Below are positions 33,002 through 40,884 of a DNA stretch of 64,000 nt, one piece after another. The notes under the pieces were generated by a model, which had not been told where the DNA came from, searched no databases, and saw only the letters and a list, made by a program, of their open reading frames with translations. How positions within the stretch are numbered: the stretch's first letter is position 1; every line of letters begins with the position of its first letter. The translations under genes and the position numbers were made by a program. Origin of the DNA: Stenotrophomonas maltophilia. GTDB lineage: Bacteria > Pseudomonadota > Gammaproteobacteria > Xanthomonadales > Xanthomonadaceae. Location: NCBI GenBank assembly GCA_009912235.1, contig WNDS01000002.1:682001-746000 (forward strand), in the 5' to 3' direction.

Positions 33002-35854
33002 TCAGCGCCTCATCCGTCCCAGTACGCCGTCGGGCCGCAGGTCACGCTGCTGCAGCTCGCGGTACTTCACTTCGATCATCCGGCCGATGTCCTGGCCGAA
33101 CTGCTGCAACGTCGGCTCGCTGGCCTGCGCGGTGGTGTTGCCGTCGCCATCGATGTGCACCGTGACGCTGAGCTGGCTCGGGCCGGCTGCACCAGCACCA
33201 CCACCAGCCGTCGGCGCCGCCGGCACCACCTGGCCGTTGTTGCCCGGGATCAGGTAGGTCTTGCCGTTCTGGCGGAACAACTCCGGCCGACCACCCTCTC
33301 CCACCTCGTAGAAGGACGAGCCGTCGACGCCACCGCCGCGCGCGCGGCCGCCGCCGAAGCCCAGCAGCGGGATCGTTTCCTTGACCACACCACCGATGCC
33401 GCCACCGCCACCGAAGCCGCCCATGAAACCGCCGAGGAGGTTGACTGCGGCCTGCCTAGCCTGGATACGGATCAGGTCGGCGATCACCGAGCGGGTCAGG
33501 TCGCTGAAGGACAGCTTCCCGGTCTCGGCGAAGCGGACCCACATGTCCTCCCAGCCGGTGAGCGCCGTCTGCATCACCCCGCTGGCCTGGTCCATGGCGT
33601 TGCGGGCCGCGAAGGCATAGTCCTCCCAGGCGCGCGTCACGCCCGCGCGCCAGTCGCCCAGAATGGCCATGCGCTGGTCCTGATAGGAGCGTTCGATCTG
33701 CAGCGCCCGGTCCTTGGCCGCCTGGATATCTGCCGTCTCCTGCTGATACTCGGCCTGGCTCAGCGCCGTGTTCTTGTTCCGCTGCGCCTTGTCCAGCTTC
33801 TCCTGCTCGTCCAGGTACTGCCGCTGGATGTCCAGCTGTCGCTGCAGCATCTGCGTTGCATCTGCACCGTGGCCAAGGCTCATCAGATCTATCTGTCCCT
33901 GCTGTCGCCGCTGGTTCTCCAACTGCGCCAACCGTTCGAGCAATGCCGCCTGTGCTGCAAGATCTCTTCGCGTCTGCTGAGCCTTGGTGGCCTGCGCATC
34001 GGTGGCCAGCAGCCGCTCTCGCTCGGCTACCAGTAGTGCACGGGTGGACGCCGTCATGGTGTTGGTCTTGTCGTCCAGCTCCTGCTTGATTTTGGCAGCG
34101 AGGCGTTCGCTCTCGCCAACCTTGATGCCGGTGTCGGCTAGTTGCACGTTCGCTTCGATCTGGCGCTGAGTGGTGGCCAGCAACGTCTTGGCCGAATTGT
34201 CGTCGGCGTTCTTCTTGCCGATGCCGTCCTGGCGGTTGAACTGCTTGTCGATATCAGCGTTGCTCTTGGCAAGCAAACGCTGCATGGATCCGTCGAAGTG
34301 CCGAGCGTCGTTATCGTCCAGTTTGTTGTACAGCTCGATGATCTTGTTTCGCGCGAGAAGCTTGGAGGCCTCCCTATCCAGGCCAGCCAACCGCCCCTTC
34401 AGCGCCTCATCCGCCGCTTCCCTTTCCCTCTTCATGTCGCGCTCGGCGCTGATCGCATCGCGGTCGTACTGCCGCACCTGCCCAAGGATGGAGGCACCAT
34501 CGCCGAGTTCCTGTTTCCACTGCTGTAACAGAGCAATGCGCTCCTTCAGCTGCTGCTCTCCAGTGCGGCCCCGACTGGCATCGCCAGGAATCGGGCTGTT
34601 CTGCAGTGTCTGCATGACCAGTAGATCTTTCCTTGCACGCTCAATCTGACTGTCAAAATCACCGCTACCAAGCTGCTTGACCTCCTCTAGCGTGCCCTTG
34701 AAGGCAGCAAGGGCACCCTTCCATGCCCGCTCAACGACGCCAGCACTATCGGCCATGCTTTGGGCTCGCTGCCGAATGACGTCGTCCAGTTGCTTTGCCG
34801 CCTCCTCGTTGGCGATATAGTCGCCGCGCTGCTGCCTAATGGCCTCGATGTGTCTGTAGACATCAAGAGTCAAGAAGTTGTAACGGTCGTTGAGCTTAAC
34901 CAGAGCGTCTGCGCCGCCTGTGGCCAGCGTTTCCACTTCATTGACGGTACTGCTGATTGATCGGCCGGTCAGCTCTGAAATGTTAAGAGCTGCCGACGCG
35001 ACCAACTCCAGCATCTGACCAGACGCGCGACCTTGGTCAACCAGTTGTCCGATGGCTGCACCGGCATCCTTGTAGTTTCCCTTTGCCTCGCCGAGTTGTG
35101 ATCGCATTGCCAGGAGCTGAGAGGCGGTGAAGCCAGCAGCCGTGCCAGTGGCGCTGACCTGCGCCTCCAGCCTACGAAGCTCCATGTATCCGGTTGCGGC
35201 GATTGCCACTAGCGCGCCGATCCCTGCAACAGCTCCACCAACGGCCATCCCTGTTAGCGTGAATGCCCCTCCGAGCGCTCCTGTGCGCGCCACCAGGCTG
35301 GTGATCGAGGACTGCACCTGCGCGAAGTTGCCGGTGGCCAGCGCACGGAACAGCACGGCCACGGACTGCTGGGCCTCGATGGTTTGCAGGTTGAGCTTTC
35401 CGAAGCTATTGGAAGTGGCCAGGATGCCGGCCCGGGTTCCATCGAGCTGGTTCTGATACTGCTGCCACACCTGCGGCTTCAGCAGGCCGAGGTCACGGGC
35501 ACGGGCCAGCTTGTCTTCCTGCTCGGCCAGGCTATTTAGGGCAGCCACCGTGGGATTGATCTGGCCCAGCAGCTTCTGCAGGTTCAACTCGCGGGCCTCG
35601 GACGCCCTAGCCGCCTGCTGCGTGGCCCGCGCGGCCCGCTGCTCGATCTGCTCCATCTCCTGCACGCGAGCATTGATCTTGGCCTGCTCGTTGGCCCAGA
35701 AGGACGCCGACTTCCCGGTGTCCTTCTGGGACTTCTCCAGGAGCTCGGCGGCGGTATCGGCCTTGTCCGCCGCGGCCGCATTCTCTTCCAGCGCCTTGGT
35801 GCCTTCGACCAGGCCAGAACTATCGACCTTGTACCCAAGCTCGGCGATATCCAT
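33002..35854 (-). CDS. Tail tape measure protein
   Basis: This 950-residue protein is the longest after J. It has extended coiled-coil parts, a hydrophobic segment near residue 200 (FTLTGMAVGGAVAGIGALVAI), and a C-terminal lambda-H-like region. The family's closing GxxFY-E-GxPE-F signature is present (FYEVGEGGRPELFRQNGKTYLIPG). It sets tail length and is injected with DNA. It lies between the G/T chaperone genes and M, as in lambda. I see no frameshift in it. Confidence 0.93.
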   Translation of the reverse strand: MDIAELGYKVDSSGLVEGTKALEENAAAADKADTAAELLEKSQKDTGKSASFWANEQAKINARVQEMEQIEQRAARATQQAARASEARELNLQKLLGQINPTVAALNSLAEQEDKLARARDLGLLKPQVWQQYQNQLDGTRAGILATSNSFGKLNLQTIEAQQSVAVLFRALATGNFAQVQSSITSLVARTGALGGAFTLTGMAVGGAVAGIGALVAIAATGYMELRRLEAQVSATGTAAGFTASQLLAMRSQLGEAKGNYKDAGAAIGQLVDQGRASGQMLELVASAALNISELTGRSISSTVNEVETLATGGADALVKLNDRYNFLTLDVYRHIEAIRQQRGDYIANEEAAKQLDDVIRQRAQSMADSAGVVERAWKGALAAFKGTLEEVKQLGSGDFDSQIERARKDLLVMQTLQNSPIPGDASRGRTGEQQLKERIALLQQWKQELGDGASILGQVRQYDRDAISAERDMKREREAADEALKGRLAGLDREASKLLARNKIIELYNKLDDNDARHFDGSMQRLLAKSNADIDKQFNRQDGIGKKNADDNSAKTLLATTQRQIEANVQLADTGIKVGESERLAAKIKQELDDKTNTMTASTRALLVAERERLLATDAQATKAQQTRRDLAAQAALLERLAQLENQRRQQGQIDLMSLGHGADATQMLQRQLDIQRQYLDEQEKLDKAQRNKNTALSQAEYQQETADIQAAKDRALQIERSYQDQRMAILGDWRAGVTRAWEDYAFAARNAMDQASGVMQTALTGWEDMWVRFAETGKLSFSDLTRSVIADLIRIQARQAAVNLLGGFMGGFGGGGGIGGVVKETIPLLGFGGGRARGGGVDGSSFYEVGEGGRPELFRQNGKTYLIPGNNGQVVPAAPTAGGGAGAAGPSQLSVTVHIDGDGNTTAQASEPTLQQFGQDIGRMIEVKYRELQQRDLRPDGVLGRMRR

Positions 35855-35869
35855 CAGGGGCTCCTCTCT

Positions 35870-36226
35870 CTACTGCTGCTGTGCCCGCTCGCGCGCGGCG
35901 GCCTGGTCTTCGCGCACCGCGCGCAGGTACTGGTCATCCATCGCCATCAGCATCTCGACCTCTTCCGGCAGCAGGTCGATCAGCAGCAGGCGGCTCCACT
36001 GGCCCACGTCAGCAAACGTCAACGGCTCCGGTCCGGAGTGCCGGCGGCCGGACAGCTGCCAGAACCATTCCCAGACGTGGCTGGCCGCGTCCGGGATCTG
36101 CAGCTGCGGGGAGGAGGCGCCGAAGCGCTCATTGCGCTGGCGCCGGGTTTCGCCCTTCTCGTCCGCCATGTCATAGCGGACCACGATGTAGGTGGCCTCA
36201 GCCGCCTTCGCCGTCAGCTCGCTGAA
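35870..36226 (-). CDS. Tail assembly chaperone T-like part, expressed by ribosomal frameshift
   Basis: This open frame has no good independent start (only GTG 36184 or ATG 36169). It extends upstream into the G-like gene with a natural-looking sequence, FSELTAKAAEATYIVVRYDM. It encodes about 115 residues and precedes the tape measure gene, the standard place for the T part of G-T. It lies in the +1 frame relative to G. The TTCTTTC at 36224-36230 allows tRNA-Phe to slip from TTT to TTC. Confidence 0.78.
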   Translation of the reverse strand, partial: FSELTAKAAEATYIVVRYDMADEKGETRRQRNERFGASSPQLQIPDAASHVWEWFWQLSGRRHSGPEPLTFADVGQWSRLLLIDLLPEEVEMLMAMDDQYLRAVREDQAAARERAQQQ

Positions 36227-36590
36227 AGAAGGCGGCGCGATCGGTCAGTGCCGAATCGGCCTGCTCGGCTAGCCAGGGCAGCTCCTTCAGCAGCTGGCGC
36301 AGCACCAGCTCTTCGAAGGCCGGCTTCTCGCCGTGGAAGGAGGCATCGCCGTTCCACTGCCAGCCGCTGATCGAGGCGCACAGCATGTTCAGGCGGCTGG
36401 CCTCCAGCTGTTCGGCGGTCACCTTGCCGCGGGCACCCATGCGGTCGTTGATCGCCTTGCGGGAGGCGGCCTTCACCACCGGGTCGCTGTCCGGGCGCAG
36501 CAGCAGCACCAAGCCCACCGGTTCCTCGGTGGCGGGGTGCAGGATGGCCAGTCGGCGCTCGGTGGCGACGATGTTGCTCAGGTCGTTCAT
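36198..36590 (-). CDS. Tail assembly chaperone G-like
   Basis: This 130-residue protein has the length and position (between the major tail protein and the tape measure) of lambda gpG. DPVVKAASRKAINDR and the end LTDRAAFFQRADGEGG can be read. A G-T fusion is predicted to be made by slippage about 25 bp before its stop. It binds the tape measure during tail assembly. Confidence 0.82.
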   Translation of the reverse strand: MNDLSNIVATERRLAILHPATEEPVGLVLLLRPDSDPVVKAASRKAINDRMGARGKVTAEQLEASRLNMLCASISGWQWNGDASFHGEKPAFEELVLRQLLKELPWLAEQADSALTDRAAFFQRADGEGG

Positions 36591-36621
36591 GTCGTGATCC
36601 TTGATGCGATCCGGTAGAGAG

Positions 36622-36682
36622 CCCCGGGGGAAGCCGGCCGGATCAGATCCGGCTTGTCAGGCGGCCGCCCTATCCCCCGGGG
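36622..36682 (-). other. Large hairpin between major tail and G genes
   Basis: Outer arms CCCCGGGGG/CCCCCGGGG enclose an inner hairpin GCCGGAT-CAG-ATCCGGC. No T-run follows on the minus strand, so it is more likely an mRNA stabiliser or attenuating structure than a classical terminator. It would help keep major tail protein levels above the chaperone's. Confidence 0.6.
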
Positions 36683-36690
36683 TGTTCGGG

Positions 36691-37149
36691 TTACGGGGTG
36701 GTCGGCGCCGCGACGGTGATCGGCTGCTGGTTCAGGGCCAGCGTGTAGGTGTTGAGGATGAAGTCCTCGTTGCGGCCACCCGGCACGTTCGGGCCGGTGA
36801 CCAGGCCGCGCAGGTACTCGATGGAGCCGTCGGCGCGCTCCACCTTGAAGGCGTAGGCATCGGGGACGCCCGGGGCGCCAGCTGCGCGCATGGCGATCTG
36901 GCCCGGGTCGGCCAGGTCCTCGGCCACTTCCACCTGCGGATCGCCCGCGTTGGTGATGCCCTTGCCCTTCAGGGCCACCAGGGTGTCGTACTGCACGATG
37001 TTGGTGTTGATGCCGCGCTCACCGATGCTGCCGACCTTCTTCACCTGGACGAAGGTCAGGGCCTTGAACTCGGTCTCGGTCAGGTCGGTGTTCTTGGGGG
37101 CGGCGCAGATGTAGAGCTTGGAACCTGCGTTGGTCTTTGCTTCGGCCAT
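36691..37149 (-). CDS. Major tail (tube) protein
   Basis: This 152-residue protein (MAEAKTNAGSKLYICAAPKNTDLTE...) matches lambda gpV-like tail tube proteins by length and by position before the G-T genes. LYICAAPKN, TVSIG-like VKKVGSIGERG and the central YDTLV segment fit that family. It is preceded by tandem terminators and followed by a stable hairpin, suggesting separately controlled dosage. Confidence 0.85.
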   Translation of the reverse strand: MAEAKTNAGSKLYICAAPKNTDLTETEFKALTFVQVKKVGSIGERGINTNIVQYDTLVALKGKGITNAGDPQVEVAEDLADPGQIAMRAAGAPGVPDAYAFKVERADGSIEYLRGLVTGPNVPGGRNEDFILNTYTLALNQQPITVAAPTTP

Positions 37150-37174
37150 AGCCGTATCTCCTCGCGAGGGGCGT

Positions 37175-37200
37175 AAAAAAAACCGCCACGGGGCGGGGTC
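37175..37200 (-). terminator. Terminator-like hairpin upstream of the major tail gene (proximal)
   Basis: The minus strand reads CCGCC-CCGT-GGCGG followed by TTTTTTTT. It ends about 26 bp before the major tail ATG. Confidence 0.75.
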
Positions 37201-37210
37201 TTAGGGAACG

Positions 37211-37236
37211 AAAAAGGCCCGCTGGTAGGCGGGCCT
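37211..37236 (-). terminator. Terminator-like hairpin upstream of the major tail gene (distal)
   Basis: The minus strand reads AGGCCCGC-CTACC-AGCGGGCC followed by TTTTTC. It forms a tandem pair with the hairpin at 37175, between the 80-residue gene and the major tail gene. Confidence 0.75.
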
Positions 37237-37261
37237 GTCGGGTGTTCTTGGGGTGGCTCGG

Positions 37262-37504
37262 CTACTTCGCGCCGGGGCTCAGCTTCGCCGCCACCAGCTG
37301 CATGGCCTGTGGCCGCGTGAACCCCGCCTCCACGTAGGCCTGGAATTCGGAGCGGACGAATGCCGCCTGCTCCCGGTTGAATGCTTCCAACAGATGCCGG
37401 TTCCGCTTCATCCGGTCGATCGCGTCGCGCAGCGCCTTCAACTCGCCCTCGGTGGGCGGGGCGTCGCTGCGGACCAGATGCAGGGCGGGCGGCTTGGGGC
37501 TCAT
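37262..37504 (-). CDS. Small conserved-looking phage protein
   Basis: This 80-residue, mostly helical, charged protein (MSPKPPALHLVRSD...) ends LVAAKLSPGAK. I do not recognise a family. FTRPQAMQLVAAKL may be a short helix-turn motif. It lies between the tail-terminator-like gene and the tandem terminators ahead of the major tail gene. Confidence 0.6.
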   Translation of the reverse strand: MSPKPPALHLVRSDAPPTEGELKALRDAIDRMKRNRHLLEAFNREQAAFVRSEFQAYVEAGFTRPQAMQLVAAKLSPGAK

Positions 37505-37513
37505 GGCCGGATT

Positions 37514-37924
37514 CTACCCCGATACGAAGCCGCGCCAAGGGATGGTGACTGGGTGCATGATCCGCTCCGGGTCTTGGATTAGGCTGGAGGTCCACGGCCG
37601 GCGCTGCACCGAGACCCCACCGAAGGCCGTGCCCTTGGCGAAGGCCGCAATGATCTGGTCCGTGATCCGCGTGCCCACCATGATCCCCTTCCCCGGCCGG
37701 TAGCAGGCCGACAGCTGGCCGAAGCCCTGCAGCAGCGACGGGCCATCGTTGGCCAGGCCGTAGTTCTGTGTCTGGTTCGGGAACCACTGCAGCTCCAGCC
37801 AGCGGGCATCCTTGCCGGTCGGCGGCGTGAAGGCCAGGCCGGGGTAGCTGCACGGCAGGCGCTGCGCCGCGGCGAACTTGCCCACCAGGGCGGCGAAGGC
37901 GTCATAGATGGCGGTATCGCTCAT
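37514..37924 (-). CDS. Tail terminator / minor tail protein (DUF4128 or gpU-like)
   Basis: This 136-residue protein begins MSDTAIYDAFAALVGKFAAAQRLPCSYPGLAF and contains WLELQWFPNQTQNYG and GPSLLQGFGQLSACYRPGKG. This is the pattern of gpU/DUF4128 tail-terminator proteins, which cap the tail and join it to the head. Its start overlaps the stop of the HK97-gp10-like gene (ATGA), which fixes the ATG at 37924. Confidence 0.8.
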   Translation of the reverse strand: MSDTAIYDAFAALVGKFAAAQRLPCSYPGLAFTPPTGKDARWLELQWFPNQTQNYGLANDGPSLLQGFGQLSACYRPGKGIMVGTRITDQIIAAFAKGTAFGGVSVQRRPWTSSLIQDPERIMHPVTIPWRGFVSG

Positions 37925-38346
37925 GGGATCTGGTCCTTCACCTGTTTGGCCACCGCTTCCACGATGAAAGCCCAGTTCTGCGCCGCGGCGCGCACGAAGC
38001 CTTTGCCGGCCTGTGCGTACGTCCGCCCTTTGCTGTCCTCGCCGTAGAAGCCGTGTTCCATGCGCATCGCGTACTTCGCGGTCCAGCCGGCCCACACCGC
38101 CTGGCCCACCTGCAGGCCTAGGAACACCAGCTCCGGTGGCTCGCCACCACTCTCGGGCGGCCCCTCGGTCGAAGCGCCTACCGAGTTGCGCAGGAAGCCC
38201 GTGTCCACCGGCATCTTGCCGCCCCGCCCCTCGGGCGTGTTGGCCTCCTCCATCAGCTGCTGCGCCGAGCCCTTGAAGATGGCCTCCTGCCGCAGCTTGG
38301 CCTTTTGCGTGAAAGCCTTGACCTGGTCAGCGAACTTGCCTGCCAC
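37921..38346 (-). CDS. HK97 gp10-like tail-completion protein
   Basis: This 141-residue protein contains MPVDTGFLRNSV and YAMRMEHGF, the core motifs of the HK97-gp10/neck-tail completion family. It overlaps the minor head protein gene by 20 bp and the next gene by 4 bp. Confidence 0.88.
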   Translation of the reverse strand: MAGKFADQVKAFTQKAKLRQEAIFKGSAQQLMEEANTPEGRGGKMPVDTGFLRNSVGASTEGPPESGGEPPELVFLGLQVGQAVWAGWTAKYAMRMEHGFYGEDSKGRTYAQAGKGFVRAAAQNWAFIVEAVAKQVKDQIP

Positions 38347-39403
38347 GCAGCACCTCCGCCGTCATGTTGATCCGGTACTGCTTCATGCACCTGCACTGGA
38401 TGGTCTCCTCCGGCCCAGCACCCAGCGACGTGTCGGCCGGGTAGTGCATAAGCGCCCCACTCGGCGTCTGGAACGGATCACCGAACCGCCTCTTCTGGCC
38501 GTTCATGGCCGCGTGGCTGTGCCGCGTGCGTTCGTCACCGGTGGCCGACCAGTCGCATTCGATGTTCTCCGGCAGCACCCTGCCGGCTTCCACCTGCTGC
38601 CGGTAGGACTCTTCCCGACCGGCGTTCATCGCGGTCAGCGACTCCGTGCGCGCGATCACCTCGCCGCGCAGCGCCAGCAGCCGGTCCGAATAGCGCCCGG
38701 CGATCTTCTCGATGTCCGCCGGTGCCACCGGCTTGCCCGCCTTGATGGCCCGATTGACGATGCCGTCCAGGCGCTTGTCCCGCCGCTGCCGGCCGAAGTA
38801 GGCCGCCATCTGCCTGGGTTCGCCGCTGGCCAGCTGCTGCCGGACGTTGGCCACGAACTGCGCTTGCTGGGAGGTCAGGCCCACCATGCCGCCGGCGCGC
38901 CGCCCGGTCTCGCTCACGCGTCCGACCAAGTCCAGTGGCGTCTGGCGCGGGTTACGGCCCACCAGCATGCCCTGCTGCAGCGCGCCCCGGATCAGGCCCC
39001 GCTGGTCATCGATGATGCCTGTGATCAGCCTGGACGAGTTGTCCCGCAGCCAGCGCTCGGCCACCGGGTTGCGCATGTCGAAGCTCCAGCGCAGCACCGG
39101 CGAAGGGCTAGCCGGGTTGTAGCTGCCCCGGATCTGCTGCCGCAGCGACAGCACCGGTAGCTCGCCGATGCCCGCCTGCGCGCCACCCACGAACGCGGAG
39201 CGGATCGCCTCGGCCACCGGCGAGAACCGGGCCTCATCGAAACCCAGCGCCGCCAGCAGGGCGTCTACCCGGCCAGCTGCGACCAGTTCCGTCACCAGCT
39301 GGATGGTGGCTGCGCGCTGTGATGCCTCCACCGCCTGCAGAAAGGCGCGCCGGATGGCCGGCGACAGCTTGTCCGCCAGCAGCTCCAGGTCGCGTGGGGT
39401 CAT
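38327..39403 (-). CDS. Minor head protein, SPP1 gp7 / Mu F-like
   Basis: The product is 358 residues. The C-terminal part has the family signature: VIARTESLTAMNAGREESY, CDWSATGDERTRHSHAAMNGQ, GDPFQTPSGALMHYPADTSLGAGPEETIQCRC. Such proteins enter the head and interact with the portal. Here the gene lies after the head-tail connectors rather than beside portal. Confidence 0.87.
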   Translation of the reverse strand: MTPRDLELLADKLSPAIRRAFLQAVEASQRAATIQLVTELVAAGRVDALLAALGFDEARFSPVAEAIRSAFVGGAQAGIGELPVLSLRQQIRGSYNPASPSPVLRWSFDMRNPVAERWLRDNSSRLITGIIDDQRGLIRGALQQGMLVGRNPRQTPLDLVGRVSETGRRAGGMVGLTSQQAQFVANVRQQLASGEPRQMAAYFGRQRRDKRLDGIVNRAIKAGKPVAPADIEKIAGRYSDRLLALRGEVIARTESLTAMNAGREESYRQQVEAGRVLPENIECDWSATGDERTRHSHAAMNGQKRRFGDPFQTPSGALMHYPADTSLGAGPEETIQCRCMKQYRINMTAEVLRGRQVR

Positions 39404-39409
39404 CGTGGG

Positions 39410-39766
39410 TTACCTGCGAGCGTGGAATTCGTAGAGCAGGACCTGGCCGCCCGGGGAGAGCGGCTGCAGGTCGATGAAGTGGTAAAGCTGGCCACCCAGC
39501 AGCAGCCGGTCGTCCTTGCCGGGCTGGATGTCGACCGCGGTGGAGATCAGGCCCAGCTTGTCGCCCTGCTGCACCAGCGTGGTGTCGCGGTCGATGAGGC
39601 TGTATTCCAGTTCCACCACCTTGCAGTGGTGCCGCGTCGGCTCGCCCGGCTGCGGGTTGTGCGGCGGCCCCGTCGGTGCACCGTCGCGCTCCAGCTCCGT
39701 GGCGTAGCCGAAGCGGGCAATCAGCCGCTCGGCCGTCGCCTGCATGCAGTTGTAGAAGGCGCTCAT
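39410..39766 (-). CDS. Head-tail connector / neck protein
   Basis: This 118-residue protein (MSAFYNCMQATAERLIARFG...) contains VDIQPGKDDRLLLGGQLYHFIDLQPLSPGGQVLLYEFHAR, a beta-rich domain typical of phage head closure or stopper proteins. The position between the adaptor-like gene and the tail genes fits. Exact family not recognised. Confidence 0.72.
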   Translation of the reverse strand: MSAFYNCMQATAERLIARFGYATELERDGAPTGPPHNPQPGEPTRHHCKVVELEYSLIDRDTTLVQQGDKLGLISTAVDIQPGKDDRLLLGGQLYHFIDLQPLSPGGQVLLYEFHARR

Positions 39767-39770
39767 GCCG

Positions 39771-39971
39771 TCAGCCCCAGTGCCGGATTTCGATTGCCGT
39801 GGTGATGTCGCGCGGACACACCGGGCACTTGATACGCAGATAGTCACCATCGCGCTGGTCGGCGACATAGGCTGCCTCCGACTGCATGAACTCGATCTTG
39901 GTTCCGCAGTTCCTGCACGTGGCTCGGTGCTCGTTGTCGCCCGGCGTGGTGCCGTGCTTCACGATTCTCAT
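39771..39971 (-). CDS. Small zinc-ribbon-like protein
   Basis: About 66 residues with two CxxC pairs: CRNCGTKIEFM and CPVCPRDI. This suggests a zinc ribbon. It lies among connector genes. A longer start at 39980 overlaps the upstream gene by 8 bp. Confidence 0.65.
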   Translation of the reverse strand: MRIVKHGTTPGDNEHRATCRNCGTKIEFMQSEAAYVADQRDGDYLRIKCPVCPRDITTAIEIRHWG

Positions 39972-39972
39972 G

Positions 39973-40485
39973 TCAAACAACCCTCACTGCTGGGAACGTG
40001 GCCGGCGTCCGCAACAGCGGCGCCAGGATCTCATCAATGGCCGGCACCACCGGCCGGTTCGGCACTTGGCCAGCGGCAGTGGCGTCGGCATAAGTGACCT
40101 CGATGGGGCCGACCTTTTCCTTGGTCACCGCCTCGCTGGCCACGTAGTCCGGCGACAGGCTGCCGGGGCTGACCAGCTCGCGCAGCGCGGCCTCGTAGGT
40201 TGCGCGCTCGACCTCGTCGGGCACTTCATCCGGCTGGATGGGGTCGCCGTCGTAGTCGATCGCACCGGTGCGGGGCCACTCGTTTGGCTGGCCCCGCGCG
40301 GCGGTACGCACGCCGGGGAACATGGACGCCCAACGACCAGATGCGAGCAGCACCCGGTACCGGCCGTCGATGTAATCCGTGGCGCGGAGCAGCGCACCCT
40401 CGCGGGCCTGTTCCGTGCCGGCGGCCCAGGCTGTGTTGCCGCGCGCCTGGTGGTAGCTGTTCGCGCCTTCCAGCGTGGCGTACAT
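39973..40485 (-). CDS. Head-tail adaptor (DnaT-like ssDNA-binding family)
   Basis: This 170-residue protein (MYATLEGANSYHQARGNTAW...LLRATDYIDGRY) matches the group labelled putative DnaT-like ssDNA-binding proteins in phage genomes, which are gp6-type connector subunits by position. It starts right after the capsid-proximal small gene. Confidence 0.8.
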   Translation of the reverse strand: MYATLEGANSYHQARGNTAWAAGTEQAREGALLRATDYIDGRYRVLLASGRWASMFPGVRTAARGQPNEWPRTGAIDYDGDPIQPDEVPDEVERATYEAALRELVSPGSLSPDYVASEAVTKEKVGPIEVTYADATAAGQVPNRPVVPAIDEILAPLLRTPATFPAVRVV

Positions 40486-40487
40486 GG

Positions 40488-40838
40488 TCAGCCCTCGCCG
40501 CCCGGGTTGCCGCCGGCGGCCTTCTCAGCATCGGCGATGGCCTGCTGCAGCTTCGGCACACCCCAGTTGCCCTTGGCATCGATGCCCAGTTCCCTGGCGC
40601 GCGCGATCAGGGCGTCCTTGTCGGCACCGGCCTCGCCGCCCGGGTTGCCGCCGGCGGCCTGGCCACCGCCGCCGGTGTCGCCACCGGTGATGCTCAGGAT
40701 CTCGGCCTTGATCCAGCCCTGCACCACCGAGTTCTTCTTCAGCTGGTCCCAGTTTGCGACCGGGGTCTGCTCGCCCGGCGGCAGGATGGTGCCGTCGGGC
40801 AGGCCCAGCGGGCCCTTGTGGTTGTTCGTGATCTTCAT
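40488..40838 (-). CDS. Small protein with HeH/LEM-like domain and Gly-rich linkers
   Basis: 116 residues. The N-terminus is NHKGPLGLPDGTILPPGE. Two near-identical AAGGNPGGE linkers surround a helix-extended-loop-helix segment, DALIARARELGIDAKGNWGVPKLQQAIADAE. This domain type appears in phage head-region proteins and may bind DNA. Function unknown. Confidence 0.7.
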   Translation of the reverse strand: MKITNNHKGPLGLPDGTILPPGEQTPVANWDQLKKNSVVQGWIKAEILSITGGDTGGGGQAAGGNPGGEAGADKDALIARARELGIDAKGNWGVPKLQQAIADAEKAAGGNPGGEG

Positions 40839-40884
40839 GCTTCGCTCCGATGTGGCCCCGGCGCGTGGCCGGGACCATGAGGGG

